Assembly: GCF_000735345.1 (NCBI RefSeq)
Contig: NZ_JMPJ01000026.1
Coordinates: forward strand, 112,440-176,439
DNA from: Ewingella americana ATCC 33852
GTDB lineage: Bacteria > Pseudomonadota > Gammaproteobacteria > Enterobacterales > Enterobacteriaceae
Length of the DNA: 64,000 bases
Direction of reading: 5' to 3'
Shown: positions 48,213 to 57,866 of the stretch, piece by piece
Position numbering within the stretch: position 1 is the first letter of the stretch
Layout of the letters: each line of letters starts with the position of its first letter
Position numbers and translations under genes: made by a program
Notes under the pieces: model-generated
What the model was told of the DNA's origin: nothing
Seen by the model: the letters and a program-made list of their open reading frames with translations, nothing else
Databases searched by the model: none

Positions 48213-50219
48213 ATGAGCAAAGTATTCAAACTGCATTCCGACTTTAAACCGTCAGGCGATCAGCCTGAGGCCATACGCGCTTTGGAAGAAGGGCTGGAGA
48301 ATGGTCTGGCGCACCAGACGCTGCTGGGGGTAACCGGCTCGGGGAAAACCTTTACCGTCGCCAACGTGATTGCCGACCTGAATCGCCCAACCATGGTGCT
48401 GGCGCCTAACAAAACGCTGGCTGCCCAGCTGTATGGCGAGATGAAAGAGTTCTTCCCGGAAAACGCCGTGGAATATTTTGTCTCCTACTACGACTACTAT
48501 CAGCCAGAAGCCTACGTTCCTAGCTCCGATACCTTTATTGAAAAAGACGCCTCGGTGAACGAACACATCGAGCAAATGCGTCTTTCCGCCACCAAAGCCC
48601 TGCTTGAGCGCCGCGACGTGGTGGTGGTGGCTTCGGTTTCGGCCATTTATGGTCTGGGTGACCCGGATCTCTACCTGAAGATGATGCTGCACCTGACCAA
48701 GGGGATGATCATCGATCAGCGCGCTATTTTGCGCCGCTTGGCCGAGCTGCAATATGCCCGCAACGATCAGGCATTCCAGCGCAGTACCTTCCGCGTGCGC
48801 GGCGAGGTGATCGACGTGTTCCCGGCAGAGTCCGATGACATGGCGCTGCGCATCGAGCTGTTCGACCAAGAAGTGGAGCGCCTGTCGCTGTTTGACCCGC
48901 TGACCGGGCAGATCCAGCAAGAAGTGCCGCGCTTCACCATCTACCCGAAAACCCACTATGTGACGCCGCGCGAGCGCATTATTCAGGCGATGGAAGAGAT
49001 CAAAGTCGAGCTGGCGGATCGTCGCAAAAAACTGCTCGACAACAACAAGCTGCTGGAAGAGCAGCGCATCAGTCAGCGCACCCAGTTTGATCTGGAGATG
49101 ATGAATGAGCTGGGTTACTGCTCGGGTATCGAAAACTACTCGCGCTACCTGTCAGGGCGCGGGCCGGGCGAGCCGCCACCGACGCTGTTCGACTATTTGC
49201 CTGCCGACGGCCTGCTTATTGTTGACGAATCCCACGTCACCATTCCGCAAATCGGCGGCATGTACAAAGGCGACCGCTCGCGTAAAGAGACGCTGGTGGA
49301 GTACGGATTCCGCCTACCTTCGGCGCTGGACAACCGCCCAATGCGTTTTGAAGAGTTTGAAGCCGCCGCGCCGCAAAGCATCTACGTGTCGGCAACGCCG
49401 GGCACCTATGAAACGGAGAAATCCGGCGGCGACGTGGTAGAGCAAGTGGTGCGCCCAACCGGCCTGCTGGACCCGCTGATTGAAGTGCGCCCGGTCGCGA
49501 CGCAGGTTGATGATTTGCTGTCGGAGATCCGCAAACGCGTGGAAATTAACGAGCGCGTGCTAGTGACCACGCTGACCAAGCGCATGGCCGAAGACTTGAC
49601 CGAGTATCTGGAAGAGCACGGCGAGCGCGTGCGCTACCTGCACTCCGACATCGACACCGTCGAGCGTGTCGAAATCATTCGTGATTTGCGCTTAGGCGAG
49701 TTCGACGTGCTGGTGGGTATCAACTTACTGCGAGAAGGTTTGGACATGCCTGAGGTGTCGCTGGTGGCGATTCTGGACGCCGACAAAGAGGGCTTCCTGC
49801 GTTCCGAGCGTTCACTGATCCAGACCATCGGCCGTGCGGCGCGTAACCTCAACGGCAAAGCCATTCTTTACGGCGACAAAATCACTAACTCGATGCGCAG
49901 AGCTATCGACGAAACTGAGCGCCGTCGCGCCAAGCAAGAGGCTTACAACACCGAGCACGGCATCACACCGATGGGGCTGAATAAGAAAATCTCTGACATT
50001 CTTCAACTGGGTCAACCTAAGACCAAGAAGAACAAAGACAAGCGCGATGCCGAAGCCTTCGAAACCGCCAAGCTGCTTACGCCAAAAGCGCTGGAGCAGC
50101 GTATTCGCGAGCTAGAAAGCAAGATGTACTCCCACGCGCAGAATCTGGAGTTTGAAGACGCGGCGAGAACGCGTGACGAGTTGCAGTCTCTGCGAGATCA
50201 ATTTATCGCCTTGTCCTAA
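48213..50219 (+). CDS. uvrB: Excinuclease ABC subunit B
   Basis: A 668-residue nucleotide excision repair protein. Walker A GVTGSGKT is at 39-46, the damage-probing beta-hairpin contains [12 protein letters not shown] (about 92-103), the helicase motifs include [13 protein letters not shown] and the C-terminal UVR domain binds UvrC. ATG 48213 ([20 protein letters not shown]) matches E. coli; an upstream in-frame ATG at 48090 overlaps the LexA box and is unlikely. Confidence 0.97.
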   Translation: MSKVFKLHSDFKPSGDQPEAIRALEEGLENGLAHQTLLGVTGSGKTFTVANVIADLNRPTMVLAPNKTLAAQLYGEMKEFFPENAVEYFVSYYDYYQPEAYVPSSDTFIEKDASVNEHIEQMRLSATKALLERRDVVVVASVSAIYGLGDPDLYLKMMLHLTKGMIIDQRAILRRLAELQYARNDQAFQRSTFRVRGEVIDVFPAESDDMALRIELFDQEVERLSLFDPLTGQIQQEVPRFTIYPKTHYVTPRERIIQAMEEIKVELADRRKKLLDNNKLLEEQRISQRTQFDLEMMNELGYCSGIENYSRYLSGRGPGEPPPTLFDYLPADGLLIVDESHVTIPQIGGMYKGDRSRKETLVEYGFRLPSALDNRPMRFEEFEAAAPQSIYVSATPGTYETEKSGGDVVEQVVRPTGLLDPLIEVRPVATQVDDLLSEIRKRVEINERVLVTTLTKRMAEDLTEYLEEHGERVRYLHSDIDTVERVEIIRDLRLGEFDVLVGINLLREGLDMPEVSLVAILDADKEGFLRSERSLIQTIGRAARNLNGKAILYGDKITNSMRRAIDETERRRAKQEAYNTEHGITPMGLNKKISDILQLGQPKTKKNKDKRDAEAFETAKLLTPKALEQRIRELESKMYSHAQNLEFEDAARTRDELQSLRDQFIALS

Positions 50220-50301
50220 TCCTTCCCGCCTTCCAACATGGTCGCGCGCAGTCAAAAGATGCTAGACTGCGCGCCCTGTAAAATCGACTTGCGAGCCAAC
50301 C

Positions 50302-50679
50302 ATGACTGACACACCTTCACCGAAACCCGCTGCGGCGAAAGATCCCCTGCACGGCGTGACGCTGGAAGCACTGCTGACGAAGCTGGTGGACAGTTTTGGC
50401 TGGCCAGCGTTGGCGTCTCAGGTGAACATCAACTGCTTCAAAAGCGACCCGAGCATCAAGTCCAGTCTGAAGTTTTTGCGTCGAACGCCGTGGGCGAGAA
50501 AGGAAGTGGAAACGCTGTATCTGGATTTCGTGGAAGGGCATTTGCGTCCCGACATGACGCGCAGCAAACGCCGCACGCCACTGTCTGCTGAGAAGCCGCA
50601 AAAGCCGAAAGTCAGCACCGCCAAACCGGCAGCGGACAGCCCGTGGAACAACCATCCGCTGGTGAATAAAAAGCCTTAA
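50302..50679 (+). CDS. VF530-family DNA-binding protein
   Basis: A 125-residue protein with a VF530 (DUF2132) domain at about 14-75 ([20 protein letters not shown]...INCF...[13 protein letters not shown]). The C-terminal third is basic, with Lys/Pro/Ala. The family is thought to bind DNA, from a structure of a Vibrio fischeri member; its role is unknown. The stop codon overlaps the convergent ybhK end by 4 bases. Confidence 0.8.
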   Translation: MTDTPSPKPAAAKDPLHGVTLEALLTKLVDSFGWPALASQVNINCFKSDPSIKSSLKFLRRTPWARKEVETLYLDFVEGHLRPDMTRSKRRTPLSAEKPQKPKVSTAKPAADSPWNNHPLVNKKP

Positions 50680-51584
50680 ATCATCTTCTGCAAAGCTTCT
50701 TCTAGCGCTTTGCGCAGTAACTCGCGGTCGTGGCGATAAGGAATGTCGCTGGCTTCGAGCTGGGTTTGAATGATCAACCGCTCGCTGGCATCGGCGATAT
50801 TCACCTTCGGCCCGACGATGGCGGCATCCACCGCGCGGCGTCCAATCTGGTTTTCAATCAGCGAAAGCTTGTCATGCAGGGTCAGCGACGCTGCCGCCAC
50901 GCTAAGTTCTTTACCCAAATTCCCGATGTAAACGATGTGCGCCCGGCTGCGGCGCAGGGCCTGCGTTAAATCTTTCATCAGCAGCAGCGGCATCAGGCTG
51001 GTGTAAAAGCTGCCCGGACCAATTAGCACCAAATCTGCTTCTTTGATTGCCAGAATGGCTTCGCGGGTGGCGGTTACTTCCGGTTGTAGCATCAGTTCGC
51101 GCGGGAGTTGCGTCAGCTTGTCGACATTCACTTCGCCATGCACCCACTCGCCGTCGGCACCCAGCGCGGCTAAATCCACCGGATGTTCCGACATCGGGAT
51201 CAGCTCGGCATCAACCTTCAACAGGCTGCGCACCAAATTGATCGCTTCCAGAGGACGCACGCTGAGATGATCCAAGGCGCGCAGCATCAGGTTGCCGAGG
51301 TTATGCCCAGCCAGTTCACCCTGACCCCCGAAGCGGAACTCAAACATCGCGGACGCCACGGTAGGCTCGGTGATCAACTGATTGAGGCAGTTACGCATGT
51401 CGCCCCAAGCGATGCCGCCTTCGGAGCTGCGAATGCGCCCGGTGGAGCCGCCGTTATCGGTGGTGGTGACAATGCCGGTCAAACGCGAGCCAAGGAAGGA
51501 GAGGGATGACATAACGCGGCCAAGGCCGTGTCCGCCCCCCAGTGCTACTACGCGGTCGAGATCGGCTAACGTGCGATTGCGCAT
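50676..51584 (-). CDS. ybhK: Gluconeogenesis factor family protein YbhK (YvcK/CofD-like)
   Basis: A 302-residue protein of the CofD/YvcK family, the same length as E. coli YbhK. The N-terminal [13 protein letters not shown] and [13 protein letters not shown] motifs bind a nucleotide sugar in YvcK. E. coli function unknown. The start at 51584 ([20 protein letters not shown]) matches E. coli; a longer frame from 51680 is spurious. Divergent from moaA. Confidence 0.93.
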   Translation of the reverse strand: MRNRTLADLDRVVALGGGHGLGRVMSSLSFLGSRLTGIVTTTDNGGSTGRIRSSEGGIAWGDMRNCLNQLITEPTVASAMFEFRFGGQGELAGHNLGNLMLRALDHLSVRPLEAINLVRSLLKVDAELIPMSEHPVDLAALGADGEWVHGEVNVDKLTQLPRELMLQPEVTATREAILAIKEADLVLIGPGSFYTSLMPLLLMKDLTQALRRSRAHIVYIGNLGKELSVAAASLTLHDKLSLIENQIGRRAVDAAIVGPKVNIADASERLIIQTQLEASDIPYRHDRELLRKALEEALQKMI

Positions 51585-51897
51585 AAAGATCCTTGAAGCT
51601 GTCCAGAGAAAGATAAACCTGCCACTCGCGCGGCAGCAAAATAGGGTTTTGATGTCATTTCGTCGATTGATTTTACCCAATTTTGCAACAAGGTGTTATC
51701 CAACTTATATCTGAAAAGCGAGGTAAACCCGCAGCTTTGATGATGTTTCTTGTCGCTAACGTGCTGAGAATTGCCTTTAAAATCCGCTATGTAGAGAAAT
51801 ACATAGCGAAAACCACCTTGGAGTTCCTTCCCGCGCGGCGCTACAATAGACCCTGTAACCGCGTTTTTTCGCCTGCGTTTGCAGCTGAAAAAATCAA

Positions 51898-52040
51898 ACT
51901 CCTAGCCTTGCCGCCTAAGTTACTGGGCTGAATTGGTGATACTTCTCACTGGTTTAGTCGATTAATACGGCGTCCTGGCCGTGGCTCAGCCACCAGGGTG
52001 CAAGGTAGAAATGCCTGCATCTCCCGTATTTGGAAAGGTG
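51898..52040 (+). promoter_or_regulatory. Moco (molybdenum cofactor) riboswitch
   Basis: The leader contains the conserved blocks of the Moco RNA motif as found before E. coli moaA: ACTCCTAGCC, GGTGATAC, a TACGG...CCTGGCCGTGG arm, CCACCAGGG, then GCAAGG and CTCCCGTATTTGGAAAGGTG. The 3' end carries the ribosome-binding site of moaA, so folding can control translation. Ligand response in this organism is inferred. Confidence 0.85.
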
Positions 52041-52045
52041 TTAAG

Positions 52046-53032
52046 GTGCTTCAACTTACCGATGCTTTTGCGCGCAAGTTTTATTACTTGCGGCTATCTA
52101 TTACTGACGTGTGCAATTTCCGTTGCACCTATTGCCTGCCCGACGGCTACAAACCGCAGGGTCACAGCAATAAAAGCTTCCTGTCGCTGGACGAAATCCG
52201 TCGTGTCAGCCGCGCTTTTGCCCATTTAGGGACTGAAAAAGTGCGCCTGACCGGGGGCGAGCCGTCTCTGCGCCGCGACTTCTGCGACATCATTGCCGCC
52301 GTGCGCGAAAACCCCACTATTAAAACGCTGGCTGTCACCACCAATGGCTATCGCATGGCGCGTGACGCTAAACACTGGCGCGACGCGGGCCTGACCGCGA
52401 TTAACGTCAGCGTCGACAGCCTCGATGCCCGCCAATTCCACGCCATTACCGGGCAGGATAAATTCAACGACGTGATGCGCGGCATCGACGCCGCGTTTGA
52501 GGCCGGTTTCAGCAAGGTGAAAGTCAATGCCGTGCTGATGCGCGACGTCAACCACGCCAGCCTGAATACCTTCCTCAACTGGATCAAAAACCGCCCAATC
52601 CAGCTACGCTTTATCGAGCTGATGGAGACCGGCGACGGCAGCGAGCTATTTCGCAAACACCACGTCTCAGGTGAAGTCCTGCGCGAGCAGTTGGTGCAGC
52701 AGGGCTGGCAGTTGCAGGTCCGCGCGCGCAGCGACGGCCCGGCGCAGGTGTTCAGCCACCCGGATTATGTCGGCGAAATCGGCCTGATCATGCCTTATGA
52801 GAAAGACTTCTGCGCCAGCTGCAACCGCCTGCGGGTATCTGCCATCGGCAACTTGCACTTGTGCCTGTTCGGCGAGCAGGGCATTGGGCTGCGCGATTTA
52901 CTGGCAGACGATATGCAGCAAGATGAATTAATGGATAGAATTCAAGGCGGCCTGCGGCAGAAAAAGCAGACCCATTTCCTGCATCAGGGCAACACGGGTA
53001 TTACCCAGAACCTGTCGTTTATTGGTGGTTGA
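52046..53032 (+). CDS. moaA: GTP 3',8-cyclase MoaA
   Basis: A 328-residue radical SAM enzyme, one shorter than E. coli MoaA. The N-terminal cluster motif CNFRCTYC gives Cys23, Cys27 and Cys30; the C-terminal cluster ligands are in FCASCNRLR and HLC. With MoaC it converts GTP to cPMP. The start is GTG 52046 ([17 protein letters not shown]), 7 bases after the AAAGG at the end of the riboswitch; the frame open from 51998 runs into the riboswitch and is not used. Confidence 0.94.
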   Translation: MLQLTDAFARKFYYLRLSITDVCNFRCTYCLPDGYKPQGHSNKSFLSLDEIRRVSRAFAHLGTEKVRLTGGEPSLRRDFCDIIAAVRENPTIKTLAVTTNGYRMARDAKHWRDAGLTAINVSVDSLDARQFHAITGQDKFNDVMRGIDAAFEAGFSKVKVNAVLMRDVNHASLNTFLNWIKNRPIQLRFIELMETGDGSELFRKHHVSGEVLREQLVQQGWQLQVRARSDGPAQVFSHPDYVGEIGLIMPYEKDFCASCNRLRVSAIGNLHLCLFGEQGIGLRDLLADDMQQDELMDRIQGGLRQKKQTHFLHQGNTGITQNLSFIGG

Positions 53033-53053
53033 AGTCATTCAAGGAGCAACAAG

Positions 53054-53566
53054 ATGAGCAAGGCCAGCAAAGATTTCCTTCCCCTTTCTTTGGCGATTTT
53101 GACCGTTTCAGACCATCGCACCGAGGCAGAAAACACCTCCGGGCACTACCTGAAAGAGGTGGCTGAAGAAGCCGGGCACCGCGTCGCGGCGCAAACCATC
53201 GTCAAAGATAATTTGTATAAAATTCGCGCGGTGGTGTCGCAATGGATTGCCGATGAGCAGATCCAAGCCATTTTGATTAACGGCGGTACCGGCTTCACGC
53301 AGGGTGACAATACGCCGGAAGCACTGAAGCCGCTGTTTGACCGCGAAATCGAAGGCTTTGGCGAGCTGTTCCGCATGGTGTCATTTGAAGAGATTGGCAC
53401 CTCGACCATTCAGTCCCGCGCCTTAGCCGGTATGGCCAACCAGACGGTGATTTTTGCCATGCCGGGCTCGACCAGCGCCTGCCGCACCGCGTGGGAACAC
53501 GTTATCGAGGCCCAGTTAGACGCGCGCAACGGCCCGTGTAACTTCACGCCTCACGTCAAGAAATAA
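53054..53566 (+). CDS. moaB: Molybdenum cofactor protein MoaB
   Basis: A 170-residue MogA-like protein of the MoCF_biosynth fold, with [15 protein letters not shown] and [11 protein letters not shown] conserved. Its place in the pathway is less clear; it resembles MogA, which adenylylates molybdopterin. It starts 21 bases after moaA, with AAGGAG. Confidence 0.95.
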   Translation: MSKASKDFLPLSLAILTVSDHRTEAENTSGHYLKEVAEEAGHRVAAQTIVKDNLYKIRAVVSQWIADEQIQAILINGGTGFTQGDNTPEALKPLFDREIEGFGELFRMVSFEEIGTSTIQSRALAGMANQTVIFAMPGSTSACRTAWEHVIEAQLDARNGPCNFTPHVKK

Positions 53567-53574
53567 GCCCAACT

Positions 53575-54054
53575 ATGACCACTTTTACTCACATTAACGC
53601 CTCCGGCGACGCGCATATGGTGGATGTCTCCGCCAAGGCCGAAACCGTGCGTGAAGCCCGCGCTGAATCCTTTGTGACCATGGCCGCCGAGACGCTGGCG
53701 ATGATTGTTAACGGCAATCACCACAAGGGCGACGTGTTCGCCACGGCGCGTATTGCCGGGATTCAGGCGGCGAAGAAAACTTGGGATTTGATCCCGCTTT
53801 GCCATCCACTGCTGCTCACTAAGGTGGAAGTTAACCTTGAAGCTCAGCCGGAGCACAACCGCGTGCGCATTGAGTCGCGCTGTCGCCTAAGTGGCAAGAC
53901 CGGGGTGGAAATGGAAGCCCTGACCGCCGCCTCCGTCGCTGCGCTGACCATTTACGACATGTGCAAAGCGGTGCAGAAAGACATGGTGATCGGCCCGATT
54001 CGCCTGCTGGAGAAAACCGGCGGCAAGTCCGGTGATTTCAAGGTGGAGCCATGA
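53575..54054 (+). CDS. moaC: Cyclic pyranopterin monophosphate synthase MoaC
   Basis: A 159-residue enzyme that forms cPMP from 3',8-cH2GTP. The [15 protein letters not shown] and [20 protein letters not shown] motifs are typical. It starts 8 bases after moaB and overlaps moaD by 4 bases. Confidence 0.96.
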   Translation: MTTFTHINASGDAHMVDVSAKAETVREARAESFVTMAAETLAMIVNGNHHKGDVFATARIAGIQAAKKTWDLIPLCHPLLLTKVEVNLEAQPEHNRVRIESRCRLSGKTGVEMEALTAASVAALTIYDMCKAVQKDMVIGPIRLLEKTGGKSGDFKVEP

Positions 54055-54296
54055 TCGACATTCTGTTTTTTGCTCAGGTGCGTGAAATCATCGGCGTCGG
54101 TTCGCTGCAACTGCCTGCCGAATTCGCTAATGTCGAAGCGCTGCGCCAGTCATTGTGCCAGCGCGGCGATCGCTGGGCGCTGGCGCTAGAGTCCGGCAAG
54201 CTGTTGGTGGCGGTGAATCAAACTCTGGTCGACACTGACCATCCGGTGAAAGCCGGGGACGAAGTGGCCTTCTTCCCACCGGTAACAGGGGGCTGA
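54051..54296 (+). CDS. moaD: Molybdopterin synthase small subunit MoaD
   Basis: An 81-residue ubiquitin-fold protein ending in the required GG (FFPPVTGG), whose C-terminus is thiocarboxylated to donate sulfur. The ATG overlaps the moaC stop (ATGA). Confidence 0.95.
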   Translation: MIDILFFAQVREIIGVGSLQLPAEFANVEALRQSLCQRGDRWALALESGKLLVAVNQTLVDTDHPVKAGDEVAFFPPVTGG

Positions 54297-54297
54297 G

Positions 54298-54750
54298 ATG
54301 GAAAACACGCGGATCGTAGTCGACAGCGCGGCGTTTAGCGTTGGTGACGAATACCAGTGGCTGGCCCAGTCAGACGCCGACGGCGCGGTGGTGACTTTCA
54401 CCGGCAAGGTGCGCAATCACAATTTGGGCGATAACGTCAGTGCTTTAACCCTCGAACACTATCCAGGCATGACCGAAAAAGCCTTGGCTGAAATCGTCGC
54501 CGAAGCCCGCCAGCGCTGGCCGCTGCAACGGGTGTCGGTGTATCACCGCGTCGGGGCAATGTATCCCGGCGATGAAATTGTGTTTGTTGGCGTGACCAGC
54601 GCCCATCGCGGTATGGCCTTCGAAGCCACCGAATTTATTATGGATTATCTCAAAACCCGCGCCCCGTTCTGGAAGCGCGAAGCCACCGAGCAGGGCGACC
54701 GCTGGGTGGATGCCCGCGACAGCGACAAACAAGCCGCCAAGCGCTGGTAA
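54298..54750 (+). CDS. moaE: Molybdopterin synthase catalytic subunit MoaE
   Basis: A 150-residue protein that, with MoaD, converts cPMP to molybdopterin. The conserved GAVVTFTGKVRNHN, LEHYPGMTEK and the substrate-binding KTRAPFWKRE are present. It follows moaD by one base and closes the moa operon. Confidence 0.96.
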   Translation: MENTRIVVDSAAFSVGDEYQWLAQSDADGAVVTFTGKVRNHNLGDNVSALTLEHYPGMTEKALAEIVAEARQRWPLQRVSVYHRVGAMYPGDEIVFVGVTSAHRGMAFEATEFIMDYLKTRAPFWKREATEQGDRWVDARDSDKQAAKRW

Positions 54751-54775
54751 ACTGCAACTAAACCTTACGCTTAGC

Positions 54776-54797
54776 AACCGCGCAAAGCGGCGGTTTT
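54776..54797 (+). terminator. Probable terminator of the moa operon
   Basis: An AACCGC / GCGGTT stem with an 8-base loop and a short TTTTG tail lies 25 bases after moaE and before ybhL. Confidence 0.55.
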
Positions 54798-54869
54798 GTG
54801 ATACTGTTATCCAACAGGCGGGCTGTGTTTACGGCCTAAATTTTGTCCTCCATGCAAGAGGTAATCATC

Positions 54870-55580
54870 ATGGATCGATATCCACGCAGTAACGGCTCGA
54901 TTGTTGAACGCGCAAACTCCGGCATTCAAGCCTACATGGCGCAGGTCTATGGTTGGATGACCTGTGGTCTGCTATTAACCGCATTTGTTGCCTGGTACGC
55001 ATCTCGCTCACCGGCCATTCTCGGTTTTATTTTCTCCAGCCAGATAACCTTCTTTGGTCTGATCATCGCCCAGCTGGCGCTGGTCTTCGTGATTTCCGGC
55101 ATGGTTAACCGCCTGAGCGGCACCGTCGCTACCGGCTTGTTCATGCTGTATTCGGCCTTAACCGGGCTGACGCTCTCCAGCATTTTTATCGTCTACACCG
55201 GCTCTTCCATCGCCAGCACCTTCGTCGTGGCAGGCGGGATGTTCGGCGCGATGAGCGTGTTCGGCTACACCACCAAACGCGACCTGAGCCGCATGGGCAG
55301 CCTGCTGTTCATGGGGTTGATTGGTATCGTGCTGGCGTCGCTGGTCAATATCTGGCTGAAAAGCCCGGCATTGATGTGGGCGGTGACCTACATTGGCGTG
55401 GTTATCTTCGTTGGTCTGACAGCCTATGACACCCAGAAGTTGAAAAACATGGGTGAGCAGCTGAACGTGAATGACAAAGACAATTTCCGCAAATACTCGA
55501 TTGTTGGCGCATTGACGCTGTATTTGGATTTCATCAACCTGTTCCTGATGTTGTTGCGGATTTTTGGTAATCGTCGGTAG
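54870..55580 (+). CDS. ybhL: Bax inhibitor-1 family inner-membrane protein YbhL
   Basis: A 236-residue protein with seven transmembrane helices of the BI-1/YccA family. The C-terminal FVGLTAYDTQKLKNMGEQ and GALTLYLDFINLFLMLLRIF stretches are nearly identical to E. coli YbhL (234 residues). Its function is unclear; family members are linked to Ca2+ leak and quality control. ATG 54870 (MDRYPRSNGS) has an AGAGG site and matches E. coli. Confidence 0.94.
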   Translation: MDRYPRSNGSIVERANSGIQAYMAQVYGWMTCGLLLTAFVAWYASRSPAILGFIFSSQITFFGLIIAQLALVFVISGMVNRLSGTVATGLFMLYSALTGLTLSSIFIVYTGSSIASTFVVAGGMFGAMSVFGYTTKRDLSRMGSLLFMGLIGIVLASLVNIWLKSPALMWAVTYIGVVIFVGLTAYDTQKLKNMGEQLNVNDKDNFRKYSIVGALTLYLDFINLFLMLLRIFGNRR

Positions 55581-55601
55581 GGTTTTTAATTGCAAATTGA
55601 G

Positions 55602-55630
55602 AGGGGGCCGAAAGGCCCCTTTTTGTTTTT
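55602..55630 (+). terminator. Rho-independent terminator after ybhL
   Basis: A GGGGCC / GGCCCC stem with a GAAA tetraloop is followed by TTTTTGTTTTTT. Confidence 0.9.
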
Positions 55631-55662
55631 TGGGCGGCGGCCCAAATGCGGTTTAAATCTTT

Positions 55663-55710
55663 GAATTCAAATTCAAATTCAAATTCAAATTCAAATTCAA
55701 ATTCAAATTC
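55663..55710. repeat. Tandem hexamer repeat, 8 units
   Basis: One GAATTC followed by seven perfect AAATTC units lies at the outer end of the left arm of the inverted-repeat element. Such an array is prone to slippage and copy-number change. Confidence 0.95.
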
Positions 55711-55737
55711 AAGGTCGTGGGCGTCGGCCCACACCGA

Positions 55738-55767
55738 CCAAGGGAGGCGTAAACGCGCCTCCCTTGG
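55738..55767. repeat. 12 bp hairpin in left arm
   Basis: CCAAGGGAGGCG pairs perfectly with CGCCTCCCTTGG around TAAACG. The right arm has a hairpin of equal stem length but different sequence at 56184-56215. Confidence 0.85.
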
Positions 55768-56183
55768 AACCCTGCGTTTTTTCTTGTTGTGAGATCGAGG
55801 CTGCGCAGTGTTGGAATGGACGTGTTTCAGCAGCCACAATGATCGTCGCGAAGTGCCGCCGCTTAGGCGGTTCCCTCAGTTCGGGCTTCGAGCCATAGGT
55901 CTCGAACCACTCCCTCGGCGTCACTTCTGAACGCGACCTACTGGCATTTACGCCGAACCGTTCCATTCCACCTCGCAAAACATATAAGAAACCCACTGAA
56001 ACGGCACGATTGAGAAGCCTCAAAACCGCAGTCAAAAATGGCGCTGAGCGAGAGGTTCGAGACCTATGGCTCGAATCCCGTGGCGAAGGAACCGCCTAAG
56101 CGGCGACATTTTGCGGTGGATAACTGAAGTACCTGAAACACGTCCGGCCAACGAGCGAAGCGCGCAGTATAGAGCCGGGGAGT

Positions 56184-56215
56184 CTTGAGGGGCGCGGCGA
56201 TAGGCGCCCCTCAAG
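56184..56215. repeat. 12 bp hairpin in right arm
   Basis: CTTGAGGGGCGC pairs perfectly with GCGCCCCTCAAG around an 8-base loop. It occupies the same place relative to the hexamer repeats as the left-arm hairpin. Confidence 0.85.
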
Positions 56216-56236
56216 GCCGGTGTGGCGGCAGCGCAC

Positions 56237-56272
56237 GACCTTGACCTTGACCTTGAATTTGAATTTGAATTT
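56237..56272. repeat. Tandem hexamer repeat, two variants
   Basis: Three GACCTT units are followed by three GAATTT units (complement of AAATTC). The last unit runs into the stop codon of mdtG (TTA at 56271-56273 on the plus strand). Confidence 0.92.
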
Positions 56273-57473
56273 AAAATCTCGTCTGGCGTGTCGGTACACG
56301 CCGAAAACTCCACGCTACCTGTATCAGGTTAAACAACACTAGGATCGCGGTGACGAGAAATACCCACCGGAAGCCCATTAGCGCTGAGACGCCGGAGCCG
56401 AGCAGGGGGCCGATGACGTTGCCGAGATACATAAATGATTGGTTATAACCAAAGATGCGGCCGGTGGTTTGGTCGCTGCTGTATTTCACCAATAGCGCCT
56501 GAATCGCGGGCATTAGCGCGCCGTCGCAGAAACCGAGCATAAAGCGCAGGATGCCTAGCTGGGTCGGTGAGCTGATGGTGGACATCAAGCAGAACAGCAC
56601 GAAGCACAGCACCAGCGCGGCGATGAGGATGCGGTGCGCGCCGATTCGGTCGCCCAATTTGCCGAGCTTCGGCGCGGACATCAGCGCGGAGACGCCCGGC
56701 ACGGCGGCGATCACCCCGCTGATAAAGGCGATATTACTGGTGTCGGAAGAGAGGTCACGGATGAACAGCGTCAGGATTGGGCTGATGGAACCGTTGGCCA
56801 ACTGCACCATCAGCGTGGTGACGAACAGGCTGACAATCAGCCACGGGTAGGGCAGCGCGGTGAAGACGGCTTTGCCGCTCAGGCGATCGGCCTTGGCGAC
56901 TGGCACCACGCGCTCTTTGATTAAGAACAGAGTTATCAAGAAACTGGTGAATAACATGCCGCCGGTGACGAAAAACACCGTGCGCAGGCCGAGGTGGTCG
57001 GCCATAAAACCGCCGAGCAACGGGCCGATGATGACGCCAGCTACTTGCCCGGTAGACAGCGTGCCAAGCGCCCAGCCGCTCTTATCGCGCGGAACCTGCG
57101 AGGCCACTAAAGCCATGGCATTGGGGATATAACCTGATGTCAAACCCATCAGCGTGCGCAGGATAAACAGCTGCCAGACGTTGGTGGCGAAACCTTGCAA
57201 CACCATCACAATCGCCATGCCCAGCGCGGCGCGCAGCAGCATTAGCTTACGGCCTTTACGGTCGGCGAGACTACCCCAGAGCGGGGCGACAATGGCGGAA
57301 ACTAAAAAGGTGCCGCTGAAGACTAAACCAGACCATAAACTCAGGGATGCGTGGGAAGTGACGCCCAGCTGTTCAATATAAAGTGGCAGGAAAGGCAGGA
57401 TTTGGCTCATCGCCATGCCGGTGAAAAAACACCCGAGCCAGACGGAGATTAAATTGAGTTTCCAAGTTTCCAT
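56271..57473 (-). CDS. mdtG: Multidrug efflux MFS transporter MdtG
   Basis: A 400-residue MFS drug:proton antiporter with 12 transmembrane helices. The stretch [20 protein letters not shown] is motif A, and [24 protein letters not shown] and [10 protein letters not shown] closely match E. coli MdtG (408 residues). In E. coli overexpression gives fosfomycin and deoxycholate tolerance. The 3' end abuts the hexamer array of the inverted-repeat element. Confidence 0.88.
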   Translation of the reverse strand: METWKLNLISVWLGCFFTGMAMSQILPFLPLYIEQLGVTSHASLSLWSGLVFSGTFLVSAIVAPLWGSLADRKGRKLMLLRAALGMAIVMVLQGFATNVWQLFILRTLMGLTSGYIPNAMALVASQVPRDKSGWALGTLSTGQVAGVIIGPLLGGFMADHLGLRTVFFVTGGMLFTSFLITLFLIKERVVPVAKADRLSGKAVFTALPYPWLIVSLFVTTLMVQLANGSISPILTLFIRDLSSDTSNIAFISGVIAAVPGVSALMSAPKLGKLGDRIGAHRILIAALVLCFVLFCLMSTISSPTQLGILRFMLGFCDGALMPAIQALLVKYSSDQTTGRIFGYNQSFMYLGNVIGPLLGSGVSALMGFRWVFLVTAILVLFNLIQVAWSFRRVPTRQTRF

Positions 57474-57866
57474 TATGCTGCGGAGTTACCTTAACGATGA
57501 GTGTGTTGGCTGCATAAAGCATAGCAACTCAGGGCGTTAAGGTGACGGCAAAAAGTGGGAAGATATTCATCAAATCAATAATTGACGCTCTGTGGCAGCC
57601 TTTTCACCTAAGTCCACACAATCTGTTGTCAGCGTTGAAAACACGACAGTTAATGTGCTTTTCATGCTCTTATTACACCTGCTTACACCCATTGACGGCA
57701 GATAATTTAACGCCCTGACGCGTCTTGTGTTAAAATCTCGTCAACTGGCGCACTGCAGTTTGTGCCGAATCCTCGTGGTAATGCCTCATTTGCCTCGTCT
57801 GATCATCCACTCTTGAAACTGCACCGAACCCCGTTCGGGTTAGAGTGGACTGGAGCTTTTCCCTAT
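57474..57866 (+). other. 393 bp divergent region, leader of rhlE
   Basis: No gene seen. It must hold the promoters of mdtG (minus) and rhlE (plus). A possible rhlE promoter is TTAACG, 17 bases, TTAAAA near 57708-57736. A short AACCC / GGGTT hairpin lies at about 57826-57841 in the rhlE leader. The frame open from 57762 in front of rhlE has no ribosome-binding site and no family similarity. Confidence 0.4.

Larger units (their letters stand above)
55640..56272. repeat. 630 bp imperfect inverted-repeat element between ybhL and mdtG
   Basis: Two diverged copies of one unit face each other around a centre of about 120 bases. Left arm about 55640-55920, right arm about 56040-56272. Identical blocks in inverted orientation: 18 bases (55857-55874 with 56088-56105), 22 bases (55887-55908 with 56054-56075) and 13 bases (55818-55830 with 56133-56145). 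Each arm ends in AAATTC-type hexamer repeats and has a 12 bp hairpin. No plausible gene; open frames across it give repetitive Glu-Phe or arginine-rich peptides. Confidence 0.8.

Noticed and set aside
55663-55710. CRISPR-like array
   Set aside because: The unit is a 6-base tandem repeat without spacers; no cas gene is present in the window.
55534-55839. Frame encoding a Glu-Phe repeat peptide
   Set aside because: It is a direct translation of the AAATTC hexamer array and overlaps the end of ybhL; no coding signal.
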